From contig UBQW01000065.1 in NCBI GenBank assembly GCA_900467745.1, positions 38,395 through 102,394 on the forward strand: a stretch of 64,000 bases of DNA, read 5' to 3'. Under the pieces are notes generated by a model. The model ran no database searches, was not told the DNA's origin, and worked only from the letters and a program-made list of their open reading frames with translations. The translations under genes were made by a program, and so were the position numbers. Below, piece by piece: positions 45,151 to 54,386 of the stretch (its first letter is position 1; each line of letters starts with the position of its first letter). Source of the stretch: Hyphomicrobiales bacterium (GTDB lineage: Bacteria > Pseudomonadota > Alphaproteobacteria > Rhizobiales > Rhizobiaceae).

Positions 45151-45495
45151 CTTGGAATCCCATGCTATTCACCAGATGCTGACATAAATATCAGCAAAGA
45201 CGTAAAGGATGGGTTGCACGAACAGCGAAGAATCGAAGCATGTACCCGCCAAGGGCGAAACGGCGGCCACTAGGCATCGTGTAACGGATGAGCGTGGCAA
45301 CACTCACATTGCACACCGCTCGAAGAATAGCCCAAGACAAAACGAGCGGCTGCGATGCATTTATGAGATATCTCTTAATTACTTAGTAATATCTCTTTCT
45401 TGCAACGTTAGAATGTGATTGTATGCCCGCCGTCAGCAAAGCTACGGCTTTAGGGCGTGTATTTGTAAAGCTTGTCTTGTTGTGGGAGTAAGACG
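45151..45495. other. Gap with AT-rich inverted repeat
   Basis: No gene recognised in 345 bases. GAGATAT (45365-45371) and ATATCTC (45389-45395) form a 7-bp inverted repeat with an AT-rich 17-base spacer, followed by TTTCT; it may be a terminator or an operator. Confidence 0.4.
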
Positions 45496-45633
45496 ATGGT
45501 TTACGATTGGGATGGCGCCAGAACACGGCGCCTGAGACTGTTTAGAACAGGCACGGCATTCTTGATCGCACTGGCGGTATTTGGGGTACCGCTGTTCGTT
45601 TACACGGCAAAATTCCACGGATTTTACGGCTAG
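45496..45633 (+). CDS. Small membrane protein, 45 residues
   Basis: ATG with GGGAGTAAG upstream; MVYDWDGARTRRLRLFRTG followed by one hydrophobic helix (TAFLIALAVFGVPLFVY, about residue 20-36) and a short tail ending KFHGFYG. I recall very similar small proteins in rhizobia. Function unknown; the basic pre-helix segment predicts an N-in orientation. Confidence 0.7.
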   Translation: MVYDWDGARTRRLRLFRTGTAFLIALAVFGVPLFVYTAKFHGFYG

Positions 45634-45695
45634 ACGACTGCGGCAATCAGCAGCGACGACTTCGATATTATGACGGCGTTTCGACGCCACACATG

Positions 45696-45722
45696 AAAAG
45701 GCGCGGCTCGAAGCCGCGCCTT
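45696..45722 (-). terminator. Rho-independent terminator of wrbA
   Basis: Perfect 11-bp stem AAGGCGCGGCT/AGCCGCGCCTT with a three-base loop, running into TTTTC on the minus strand, about 22 bases after the wrbA stop. Confidence 0.85.
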
Positions 45723-45744
45723 CACTGTTTCAGGTGCCGTTGGC

Positions 45745-46341
45745 TCAGGCGAGCTTTGCTGCAAGCTTGGCGACATGCGCGCCCTGGAACTTGGCGGCAT
45801 CGAGCTCGACAGCAGAAGGCTGACGCGAGCCATCGCCATCGGTAATCGTGGACGCACCGTAGGGCGAACCGCCCTTGATTTCGTCAACGCCCATCTGGCC
45901 CTGGAAGGCATAAGGAAGGCCGGCCACGACCATGCCCTGATGGAGGAAGGTCGGGATGAAGCCGAGGATGGTGGATTCCTGGCCGCCGTGCTGGGTGGCG
46001 GACGAGGTGAAGACCGAGCCGACCTTGCCGACCAGCTTGCCGGCAAACCACAGGCCGCCCGTCTGGTCCCAGAAGTTGCGCATCTGCGATGCAACGGTAC
46101 CGAAGCGGGTGCCTGCGCCGACGATGATCGCATCGTATTCGGCGAGCTCGTCCACGGTTGCGATCGGTGCGGCCTGATCCAGCTTGAAATGCGATGCCTT
46201 GGCGACCTCTTCCGGCACCAGTTCCGGTACGCGCTTGACGGTCACGTCGGCGCCTGCGGATTTCGCGCCTTCGGCGACTGCGTATGCCATCGTCTCGATG
46301 TGGCCGTACGACGAATAGTAGAGAACCAGAACCTTAGCCAT
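45745..46341 (-). CDS. wrbA: NAD(P)H:quinone oxidoreductase, WrbA type
   Basis: Flavodoxin-like, FMN-binding quinone reductase that performs two-electron reduction of quinones. 198 residues from MAKVLVLYYSSYGHIETMA, with GAGGAAA upstream; the FMN phosphate loop is YYSSYGHIE (about residue 8-16). PTRFG-type GAGTRFGTVASQMRNFWDQTG and FTSSATQHGGQEST are the WrbA flavin-binding signatures. An upstream in-frame frame adds 28 non-family residues and is rejected. Confidence 0.94.
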   Translation of the reverse strand: MAKVLVLYYSSYGHIETMAYAVAEGAKSAGADVTVKRVPELVPEEVAKASHFKLDQAAPIATVDELAEYDAIIVGAGTRFGTVASQMRNFWDQTGGLWFAGKLVGKVGSVFTSSATQHGGQESTILGFIPTFLHQGMVVAGLPYAFQGQMGVDEIKGGSPYGASTITDGDGSRQPSAVELDAAKFQGAHVAKLAAKLA

Positions 46342-46637
46342 CTTGGAAGTTTCCTCTTTCTGGGTTGCGGCGGGTGCTGCGCTCGGTGCACCGACCAAAA
46401 TCCGTTTGATGAATTCGCGTATCATAAAGAATGCCTCGCAACGCTATCGTGCGTATGACCGATACGCTAGCGCATGCATTTTACGGCGGCCAGTCGCGCA
46501 GGCAGAGACGGACTGTTCAATCTTATCGCACGTTTTTGCCATGCGTTCACATTTCCGTATGCGTTGGCACGGGCTTCCCGTCCGCCCTATTTGGTATAAG
46601 CTCGACGCCAAAGACTGAGTGAAGACAGAGACCTTCG

Positions 46638-47411
46638 ATGACCCAACAGATTGTGACTGCAGCCATTCTGGCAATCGGCGACGAACTTTTATCCGGCCGC
46701 ACCAAGGACAAGAACATCGGCCATCTCGCCGATATGCTGCTGCTTGCAGGCATCGACCTCAAGGAAGTCCGGATTGTCGCCGACGAGGAGGACGCGATCG
46801 TCGAGGCGCTGAACGCGCTGAGGACAAAATACGACTACGTCTTCACCTCGGGCGGCATCGGCCCGACCCATGACGACATCACGGCCGACGCCGTTTCCAA
46901 GGCTTTCGGCGTTGCCTGCCATCATGACGAGAAGGCGATGGCGCTGCTTGGCGATATGTACAAGCGCCGCGAGATGGAGTTCACCGAGGCCCGCCAGCGG
47001 ATGGCACGCATGCCAGTCGGCGCCACCCACATTCCCAACCCGGTCTCCACGGCGCCCGGTTTCAATATCGGCAACGTCTATGTCATGGCAGGCGTACCAC
47101 AAGTGTTTCAGGCGATGGTCGATGCGGTGATCCCGACGCTCAGGACCGGAACGCCGGTGCTGTCGCTGGCGATCTCGTGCCCTTATGGCGAAGGCGATAT
47201 CGGCACGCCGCTCGCCGCGATCCAGAAGGCGCATCCGGAAACGAGCATCGGCTCCTATCCGCGCTATGTCGGCCAGAAATTCTCGACCGAGATCGTTGTT
47301 CGTGGCCGCTCGCAGGCGGTGATCGATGCCGCCGGCGCGGATGTCGCGGCGATGATCGAAGGCATTCGCCGCGAGCGGACTATCCTGGAAAACCCATCAG
47401 CGGAGGCCTAA
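46638..47411 (+). CDS. Molybdopterin-binding (MoCF) protein, CinA N-terminal type
   Basis: 257 residues: only the MoaB/MogA-like domain of the competence/damage-inducible protein CinA, without its C-terminal deamidase domain. The IGDELLSGRTKDKN start (about residue 14-27) and the TSGGIGPTHDDITADAVSKAFG motif (about residue 70-91) are diagnostic. Function of this short form is uncertain. In rhizobia it is free-standing as here. wrbA is divergent; 296 bases between hold no gene. Confidence 0.88.
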   Translation: MTQQIVTAAILAIGDELLSGRTKDKNIGHLADMLLLAGIDLKEVRIVADEEDAIVEALNALRTKYDYVFTSGGIGPTHDDITADAVSKAFGVACHHDEKAMALLGDMYKRREMEFTEARQRMARMPVGATHIPNPVSTAPGFNIGNVYVMAGVPQVFQAMVDAVIPTLRTGTPVLSLAISCPYGEGDIGTPLAAIQKAHPETSIGSYPRYVGQKFSTEIVVRGRSQAVIDAAGADVAAMIEGIRRERTILENPSAEA

Positions 47412-47519
47412 TTTCTTTATAGAGCCGGACTGCGGGACTTGATCTCGGTCAAGGAAACAAATGCCGGCCAAGCGCATTGCTTCTCTTACGGACTTTTTCA
47501 TCCGAGCAAGGAGATACCC

Positions 47520-48362
47520 ATGTCTTACAAAACCATTCTTGCGATTCTCGATACTTCAGACAATTGCACCGCGGTCGCCGATCTGGCCTTCGCGCTGGCT
47601 GCCGAACACGATGCCCATGTGATCGGGCTTCATGCGGAAACGATCGCCGTCGTGCCGCTTGTGGCGCCGATGGAAATCCCTGACCCAGTTGCGGTTCAGG
47701 CGCTGCAGGACATGGCGCATAGCGAAAGGGTCAAGATCGAGACGATCGTTCGCCGCAAAGCCGAAGTCGAAGGCGTGTCGTTCGAGTGGCGCAGCTTCGC
47801 CTCCTCGACCGGCTATGGCTCGGCGCCGTTGATCGAAAGTGCGCGCAGCGCCGATCTCTTGATCGCCTCGCAGGCCGATCCGGCACGGCCGTCGGACAGT
47901 CACGTCGATGTCGATAACTTCCTGCTCGAGAGCGGGCGGCCGGTTCTGATGATCCCCTTCATCATTCGCCAGCCGAAGCCGATCAAGCGGGTGCTGGTCG
48001 CCTGGAACGGCTCCAAGGAAGCGGCGCGGGCGACCTTCGACGCCCTGCCCTTCCTGAAGGCCGCCGACGAGGTTGAGATCTTCTCCGTCGATCCGATCGA
48101 CAACGCGCTGCAATCGGCGGCGGTCGCGGGTGCGGAAATCGCGGCAACGCTCGCCCGCCACGGCGTCAACGTCACCCTTGCGACGGCAACGACCACGGAC
48201 AAGAGCACCTCGGCCGTTATCGAGAACCGGCTGTCCGACAGCAGCATCGATCTGCTTGTGATGGGCGCGTACACGCATTCGAGGCTCTGGCAGATGATCT
48301 TCGGCGGCACGACGAAGACGCTGCTGCACTCCATGACGGCGATGACGCTGCTTTCACGCTAG
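47520..48362 (+). CDS. Universal stress protein with two Usp domains
   Basis: 280 residues from MSYKTILAILDTSDNC (AAGGAGAT upstream). Two Usp halves: the first begins at residue 3, the second at IKRVLVAWNGSKEAARA (about residue 159), with the ATP-type GAYTHSRLWQMIFGGTTK motif near the C-terminus. Role is general stress tolerance; ligand is inferred as ATP from the second half's G-2x-G-9x-G motif. A start in the preceding frame adds non-family sequence. Confidence 0.9.
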   Translation: MSYKTILAILDTSDNCTAVADLAFALAAEHDAHVIGLHAETIAVVPLVAPMEIPDPVAVQALQDMAHSERVKIETIVRRKAEVEGVSFEWRSFASSTGYGSAPLIESARSADLLIASQADPARPSDSHVDVDNFLLESGRPVLMIPFIIRQPKPIKRVLVAWNGSKEAARATFDALPFLKAADEVEIFSVDPIDNALQSAAVAGAEIAATLARHGVNVTLATATTTDKSTSAVIENRLSDSSIDLLVMGAYTHSRLWQMIFGGTTKTLLHSMTAMTLLSR

Positions 48363-48554
48363 AGAGGCCGTGTTCAGCGGGGGCTTGCGTTTTGCAGCCA
48401 AATTCCGCTAATTGCCACGACCGACGACGAGCTCCGGCTTCGGTCCTTCCATCGCGCAGTCTCGGCTGCGCGATTTGCGTTTGACCCGAGTGAACGGAAA
48501 AGCGTCCGGCCGCCGGCAAACGGCGTGTCATCATTCATGCCTCGGAGCGAGCCC

Positions 48555-49052
48555 ATGTCCCTTCCCGATAAAGCCTTTCCCGTTTCCTGGGATCAATTTC
48601 ACCGCGACGCACGCGCGCTTGCCTGGCGTCTCGCCGGTCTCAACCGCGAGTTCAAGGCGATTGTCTGCATCACCCGCGGCGGCCTGGTGCCGGCTGCCAT
48701 CATTTCGCGCGAGCTGAACATCCGCCTGATCGAGACGGTCTGCGTCGCGTCCTACCACGACTATGTGAACCAGGGCGAGATGATGCTCCTCAAGGGCATC
48801 GCGGCCGAACTGCTGGAAGATGGCGGCGAAAGCGTGCTTGTCGTCGACGATCTGACGGATACCGGCAAGACGGCGTCGGAAGTCCGCACGCTGCTTCCGA
48901 AGGCGCACTTCGCCTGCGTCTACGCAAAACCACAGGGTGTGCCTACGATCGATACCTTCGTTACCGAGGTGAGCCAGGATACCTGGATCTACTTCCCGTG
49001 GGATATGGGTTTCAGCTATCAGGAACCGATCTCCAAGGGCAGCAAGGGCTGA
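48555..49052 (+). CDS. gpt: Xanthine (guanine) phosphoribosyltransferase
   Basis: Purine salvage: adds PRPP-derived ribose-5-phosphate to xanthine or guanine. 165 residues from MSLPDKAFPVSWD; a PRPP-binding motif VLVVDDLTDTGKTA (about residue 95-108), and WQ-like tail region WIYFPWDMGF near the C-terminus, which is typical of E. coli Gpt. The start has CGGAGCGAG upstream; an in-frame ATG 10 codons earlier is less likely. Confidence 0.92.
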   Translation: MSLPDKAFPVSWDQFHRDARALAWRLAGLNREFKAIVCITRGGLVPAAIISRELNIRLIETVCVASYHDYVNQGEMMLLKGIAAELLEDGGESVLVVDDLTDTGKTASEVRTLLPKAHFACVYAKPQGVPTIDTFVTEVSQDTWIYFPWDMGFSYQEPISKGSKG

Positions 49053-49237
49053 TTTTTCAGGCTCTTGGCAGACAGAGACGGAAGCAACTTTAAATTGCTC
49101 CAATCTTTGTTTACTAACATCACCAAATTCGCTGTCCGCCCCTCGCCGTCCGCCGTATGATCATATGGCATCAGGCGGCAAGGGCGCGGCAGGGTGTTTG
49201 GGTAGAGGGCGGTCGCTAGCGCGACACTGGAACGACC

Positions 49238-49825
49238 ATGCAGCGTTGGCGGTTTATCGGCTTGATCGCGGCCTTCGGGCTGTGCTTGAACGTGCATCCG
49301 CGCGCGGTGTCGGCCGAACCCGCCTATATCTCCGTCGTTCGCGAATATGTGGATACGCTCGTCAAGCCGATGATCGACAAGCCGAACGTTCTGGCCGCGA
49401 TCAAGGCGCAGAACAGGAAGTTCGGCGATATCAGCGCGACTGATATCCAGGTGCTCGACAACAGCTACCGCTCGGAGATCAAGAGCGGGCAATGGCAGAT
49501 GGTCACCCGCCTCCTCAACAATCCGGTCTCGCGGTACCTCAAAGCCAAGCAGGATGATTCGCAAGGAACGATTGTGGAAATATTCGTAACCGACCGGAAC
49601 GGACTGAATGTCGCACAGAGCGTGCCCACCAACGACTACTGGCAGGGCGACGAAAACAAGTTCCTGAAGACCTTCGCCCGGGATTCCGACGAGGTTTTCA
49701 TCGATCGCGCCAGCCGCGACGATGCCACGCAATTGCTGGAAACGCAGGCAAGTTTCACCGTTCGCGACGAGCGTGGAGAGGCGATTGGAAGCGCTACGGT
49801 GACCATCGCCATCGACGCACTTTAG
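49238..49825 (+). CDS. Exported Cache-like domain protein
   Basis: 195 residues with a signal peptide (RFIGLIAAFGLCLNVHPRAVSA) and then about 165 mature residues. The segment VEIFVTDRNGLNVAQSVPT and NDYWQGDENKFLKTF resembles the core of PDC/Cache sensor domains (strand, Asp, and Tyr-Trp in the ligand pocket), but there is no membrane or signalling output domain, so it could be a soluble periplasmic binding protein. Confidence rests on recognition of pattern only. Confidence 0.65.
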   Translation: MQRWRFIGLIAAFGLCLNVHPRAVSAEPAYISVVREYVDTLVKPMIDKPNVLAAIKAQNRKFGDISATDIQVLDNSYRSEIKSGQWQMVTRLLNNPVSRYLKAKQDDSQGTIVEIFVTDRNGLNVAQSVPTNDYWQGDENKFLKTFARDSDEVFIDRASRDDATQLLETQASFTVRDERGEAIGSATVTIAIDAL

Positions 49826-50238
49826 CGCATTGTTCGGCCTTGCGAATCACAAGGCTCATTTGCGCTCGAAAAGCCACCGCCAAATGACAAAATGTGGCAA
49901 AATTAATCCAGCTTTGGCATTTCTCTTGCGCATCCCGTAGCAAGCCATTGAAATTCTTGCCCAACTGGTTTTTCCCCAGTCTCCACAGGCCACTCCACAA
50001 TATCTTGTGGTGAACACTTCGTTAAGAACAAGCCCTTGACGGAATCGCCTCTTTTCAACTTAATGAACTTCGATGTTGCGGCGGCAGCTGAACCGGACAT
50101 GACGAGGCCGGTTCTCACCAGAAATCGAGCATTGAATCAGGGCGTTGATCCATGAGGGGTGAGCCGCCATGAGTATGTTCTGCGCGATTTTTGCCGCCTG
50201 AAAAAGCGACATCCGGGGCTGGCGGAAAAAGGCTGTTA
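49826..50238. other. Non-coding stretch before the nrdJ promoter region
   Basis: No gene recognised. GCCTTG-N7-CAAGGC at 49837-49855 may end the upstream Cache-like gene. I looked for a cobalamin riboswitch in front of the B12-dependent reductase and see no B12-box consensus. Confidence 0.5.
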
Positions 50239-50285
50239 ATACTATATTTAGTGATTGCAGCCACCATCACCACAAGATACAGGAT
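50239..50285 (+). promoter_or_regulatory. Tandem NrdR-like boxes upstream of nrdJ
   Basis: Box 1 (50239-50254) is ATACTATATTTAGTGA; box 2 (50270-50285) is CCACAAGATACAGGAT. They match the CwAtATaTwG NrdR core in 9 and 8 of 10 positions and are 31 bases apart, three helical turns, the phasing known for NrdR sites. NrdR represses ribonucleotide reductase genes. Confidence 0.6.
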
Positions 50286-50418
50286 GACCCATCTCCGGAT
50301 GACACTCCTGTGACGATACGGAAACGAGAACTGGCTGCGCTGCTTTCGGCGCCGCCGGAGGTGGAAACTTGCGCCTTGGTCAACGGGGACGGGGCGCGCG
50401 AGCTAGAGGTTAAGGCAA

Positions 50419-53400
50419 ATGCGCATAGAACGCCGATTTACGAAGGCAGATCAGGGCGCTTACGCGGCTATCGAATTCCGCAAGGCAACCAGCGAGATCA
50501 AGAACCCTGACGGGTCGATCGTATTCCGCCTCGAGAACATCGATGTTCCCGCGCAGTTTTCGCAGGTCGCGGCCGACATTCTGGCGCAGAAGTATTTCCG
50601 CAAGGCCGGCGTCCCTGCCCGCCTCAAGAAGGTCGAGGAAAACGACGTTCCTTCCTTCCTGTGGCGCTCGGTTGCCGATGAGGCCGCTCTGAAGGAACTC
50701 CCCAAGGATCAGCAGTACGGTTCTGAAACCGATGCGCGCCAGGTTTTCGACCGTCTGGCCGGCACCTGGACCTACTGGGGCTGGAAGGGTGGCTATTTCT
50801 CTTCCGAAGAAGACGCGGCCGCCTTCCGCGACGAACTTGCCTACATGCTCGCGACACAGCGCGTCGCCCCGAACTCGCCGCAGTGGTTCAACACCGGCAT
50901 GCACTGGGCCTACGGCATCGACGGCCCCGGCCAGGGCCACTTCTATGTGGACCCCTTCACCGGCAAGCTGACGAAGTCGAAGTCGGCCTATGAGCACCCG
51001 CAGCCGCACGCCTGCTTCATCCAGTCCGTCGAAGACGATCTGGTCAACGAAGGCGGCATCATGGACCTGTGGGTTCGCGAAGCCCGCCTCTTCAAGTACG
51101 GCTCCGGCACCGGCTCCAACTTCTCGTATTTGCGTGGCGAAGGCGAACGCCTTTCCGGCGGCGGCCGTTCCTCCGGCCTGATGAGCTTCCTGAAGATCGG
51201 CGACCGCGCTGCCGGCGCCATCAAGTCGGGCGGCACGACGCGTCGCGCGGCCAAGATGGTCGTGGTCGATATCGACCATCCGGATATCGAGGAATACATC
51301 AACTGGAAGGTCAAGGAAGAGCAGAAGGTTGCTGCCCTCGTGACCGGTTCGAAGATCGTCAATCGCCACCTGAAGGCGATCATGAAGGCCTGCGTCAATT
51401 GCGACGGCGACAATGACGATTGCTACGACCCGAACAAGAACCCTGCCCTGAAGCGCGAAGTGCGCGCTGCCAAGAAGGACCAGGTTCCGGAAAACTACAT
51501 CGGCCGCGTCATCCAGTTCGCTCGCCAGGGCTACAAGGACCTCGAGTTCAAGACCTACGATACCGACTGGGATTCGGAAGCCTACCTCACGGTTTCGGGC
51601 CAGAACTCCAACAACTCGGTCTCGATCAAGGACGACTTCCTGCGCGCAGTCGAAAACGACGGCGACTGGAACCTGACCGCCCGCAAGGACGGCAAGGTCA
51701 TGAAGACGCTGAAGGCACGCGACCTGTGGGAATCGATCTCCTACGCCGCATGGGCATCGGCCGATCCGGGCCTGCACTTCAACACGACGATGAACGACTG
51801 GCACACCAGCCCGGCTGCCGGCCCGATCCGCGCGTCGAACCCGTGCTCCGAATACATGTTCCTCGACGACACGGCCTGCAACCTTGCCTCGCTGAACCTC
51901 ATCCAGTTCAAGGATGCGGCCACCAAGCGCATCAACATCGCTGATTACGAACACGCCGTTCGCCTTTGGACGGTCGTGCTGGAAGTCTCCGTGATGATGG
52001 CACAGTTCCCGTCGAAGCAGATCGCCGAGCGCTCCTACGAATACCGCACGATCGGCCTCGGCTACGCCAACATCGGCGGCCTGCTGATGTCGTCGGGCAT
52101 CCCCTATGACAGCGACGAAGCCCGCGCCATCGCAGGCTCGCTGACCGCGATCATGACCGGTATCTCCTACGCCACCTCGGCCGAGATCTCTTCTGAACTC
52201 GGACCGTTCCCGATGTTCAAGCCGAACCGCGAAGCCATGCTGCGGGTAATCCGCAACCATCGCCGCGCTGCTTACGGCGAGACGTCGGGCTACGAAGGCC
52301 TGGCGATCAACCCGGTCGCGCTGATCCACTCCGAGAACCCGGACCAGGATCTGGTGGCTCACGCCAAGAGCGCCTGGGACAAGGCTCTCGAGCTCGGCGA
52401 AAAGCACGGCTACCGCAACGCCCAGGCAACCGTCATCGCGCCGACAGGCACGATCGGCCTCGTCATGGATTGCGACACGACCGGTATCGAACCTGACTTT
52501 GCGCTGGTGAAATTCAAGAAGCTCGCCGGCGGCGGCTACTTCAAGATCATCAACCGCGCCGTTCCGGAGGCGCTCCGCACGCTCGGCTACTCGGAGAGCC
52601 AGATCGCCGAGATCGAAGCTTACGCTGTCGGCCACGGCAACCTGAACCAGGCACCGGCGATCAACCCCGGCTCGCTGAAGGCCAAGGGCTTCACCGACGA
52701 GAAGATCGAAGCGCTGAACGGCGCACTGAAGTCGGCCTTCGACATCAAGTTCGTCTTCAACCAGTGGACGCTCGGCACCGACTTCCTGAAGACGACGCTG
52801 AAGGTCTCCGACGAACAGCTCGGCGACATGGGCTTCAACCTGCTCGAGCACCTCGGTTTCTCGAAGAAGGACATCGAAGCTGCCAACGTTCACGTCTGCG
52901 GCGCGATGACGCTGGAAGGCGCACCGTTCCTCAAGAACGAACACCTCGCCGTCTTCGATTGCGCCAATCCTTGCGGCAAGATCGGCAAGCGTTACCTCTC
53001 GGTAGACAGCCACATCCGCATGATGGCTGCTGCCCAGCCGTTCATCTCGGGTGCGATCTCCAAGACGATCAACATGCCGAACGACGCGACGGTCGAGGAT
53101 TGCAAGAGCGCCTACATGCTCTCCTGGAAGCTCGGCCTGAAGGCAAACGCTCTCTACCGCGACGGCTCCAAGCTGTCGCAGCCGCTGAACGCTTCGCTGA
53201 TCGAAGACGAAAGCGATGAGGACGCACTGGACGATCTGCTGCAGCAGCCGGTCGCCGCCCAGGCCGTCACCATCACCGAAAAGATCATCGAGCGTGTGGT
53301 CGAGCGCGTGACCCGCGAACGCGAAAAGCTGCCGAACCGCCGTCAGGGCTACACGCAGAAGGCTGCCGTCGGCGGACACAAGGTGTACCTGCGCACCGGC

Positions 53401-54237
53401 GAATTCGGTGACGGTCGTCTCGGCGAGATCTTCATCGACATGCACAAGGAAGGTGCCGCCTTCCGCGCGATGATGAACAACTTCGCCATCGCCATCTCGC
53501 TCGGTCTGCAGTACGGCGTGCCGCTCGAAGAATATGTGGAGGCCTTCACCTTCACGAAGTTCGAGCCGGCAGGCATGGTCATCGGCAACGACGCGATCAA
53601 GAACGCCACGTCGATCCTCGACTACGTGTTCCGCGAACTCGCCGTCTCCTACCTCGGCCGCCACGATCTGGCGCATGTCGATACGTCGGACTTCTCGAAC
53701 ACGGCACTCGGCAAGGGCATCCAGGAAGGCAAGACGAACCTCGTCTCGACCGGCTGGACCCGTGGCTACAAGCCGACGATCGTTTCGAACAGCGAACGCC
53801 AGGCTGCCGGCGAGCCGAAGGGCTCGGCAACGGCCGCCCCTGCCCGCGCCTCGTCCGGTGCGACGGTAACGTCTTTCGCAGGCGCTGCCGCCCGCAAGAT
53901 CGAGCCGACGACCGCCATCTCGACCTCCGAAATCGTCGCCTTCAAGCGCGATTACGAAGAGCGCGCCAAGGAATTGGCCGAAGAGATCGCCGAGGAAGTG
54001 ATGGAAGAAGTCACGACCGAGAGCCAGCAGGCAACGGCCCTGTTCTCCGACAAGGCCGCCGCTGACGCCGCATCGGCCAAGACGGAAGCCAAGAAGATCG
54101 AATCCGAGCGCCGCGCCCGGTCGATCATGCAGGGCTACACCGGCAACATTTGCTCGGAGTGCCAGAACTTCACCATGGTGCGCAATGGCACCTGCGAGAA
54201 GTGCGACACTTGCGGCGCGACCAGCGGCTGCAGCTGA
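50419..54237 (+). CDS. nrdJ: Vitamin B12-dependent ribonucleotide reductase (class II)
   Basis: Makes dNTPs with adenosylcobalamin as radical source. 1272 residues: conserved PNSPQWFNTGM near residue 155, FIQSVEDDLVNEGGIMDLW and FKYGSGTGSNFS (about 215), the catalytic cysteine-glutamate segment NPCSEYMFLDDTACNLASLNL (about residue 473-493, split), and a C-terminal redox tail with cysteine pairs (ICSECQNF, CEKCDTCGATSGCS). An Ala/Glu-rich linker (about residue 1130-1235) precedes the tail. No intein. Start ATG 50419 has AAGG upstream. It is the only RNR seen here and probably the essential aerobic enzyme. Confidence 0.96.
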   Translation: MRIERRFTKADQGAYAAIEFRKATSEIKNPDGSIVFRLENIDVPAQFSQVAADILAQKYFRKAGVPARLKKVEENDVPSFLWRSVADEAALKELPKDQQYGSETDARQVFDRLAGTWTYWGWKGGYFSSEEDAAAFRDELAYMLATQRVAPNSPQWFNTGMHWAYGIDGPGQGHFYVDPFTGKLTKSKSAYEHPQPHACFIQSVEDDLVNEGGIMDLWVREARLFKYGSGTGSNFSYLRGEGERLSGGGRSSGLMSFLKIGDRAAGAIKSGGTTRRAAKMVVVDIDHPDIEEYINWKVKEEQKVAALVTGSKIVNRHLKAIMKACVNCDGDNDDCYDPNKNPALKREVRAAKKDQVPENYIGRVIQFARQGYKDLEFKTYDTDWDSEAYLTVSGQNSNNSVSIKDDFLRAVENDGDWNLTARKDGKVMKTLKARDLWESISYAAWASADPGLHFNTTMNDWHTSPAAGPIRASNPCSEYMFLDDTACNLASLNLIQFKDAATKRINIADYEHAVRLWTVVLEVSVMMAQFPSKQIAERSYEYRTIGLGYANIGGLLMSSGIPYDSDEARAIAGSLTAIMTGISYATSAEISSELGPFPMFKPNREAMLRVIRNHRRAAYGETSGYEGLAINPVALIHSENPDQDLVAHAKSAWDKALELGEKHGYRNAQATVIAPTGTIGLVMDCDTTGIEPDFALVKFKKLAGGGYFKIINRAVPEALRTLGYSESQIAEIEAYAVGHGNLNQAPAINPGSLKAKGFTDEKIEALNGALKSAFDIKFVFNQWTLGTDFLKTTLKVSDEQLGDMGFNLLEHLGFSKKDIEAANVHVCGAMTLEGAPFLKNEHLAVFDCANPCGKIGKRYLSVDSHIRMMAAAQPFISGAISKTINMPNDATVEDCKSAYMLSWKLGLKANALYRDGSKLSQPLNASLIEDESDEDALDDLLQQPVAAQAVTITEKIIERVVERVTREREKLPNRRQGYTQKAAVGGHKVYLRTGEFGDGRLGEIFIDMHKEGAAFRAMMNNFAIAISLGLQYGVPLEEYVEAFTFTKFEPAGMVIGNDAIKNATSILDYVFRELAVSYLGRHDLAHVDTSDFSNTALGKGIQEGKTNLVSTGWTRGYKPTIVSNSERQAAGEPKGSATAAPARASSGATVTSFAGAAARKIEPTTAISTSEIVAFKRDYEERAKELAEEIAEEVMEEVTTESQQATALFSDKAAADAASAKTEAKKIESERRARSIMQGYTGNICSECQNFTMVRNGTCEKCDTCGATSGCS

Positions 54238-54386
54238 TCGGCTTTAGAGAACGCTAATTGTGAGATGACACGAACTTTGCCATTTTGACGTAATCTTTGC
54301 CACTATGGCAGTTCTGTCGCAGATCAAGATCTTTCCGGGCGCCGATGGCGTCCGGAAAATCCCCTCAAGAACAAAGGGTGAATGCG

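Noticed and set aside
49826..50418. Cobalamin riboswitch upstream of nrdJ
   Set aside because: I could not find a B12-box consensus; moreover such switches normally control B12-independent isozymes.
50310..50510. Small gene between the NrdR boxes and nrdJ
   Set aside because: Overlaps the nrdJ start in another frame, GTG start without ribosome site, no domain.
50410..53676. 1088-codon open frame opposite nrdJ
   Set aside because: Antisense shadow of a very well conserved reductase; no start signal or family.
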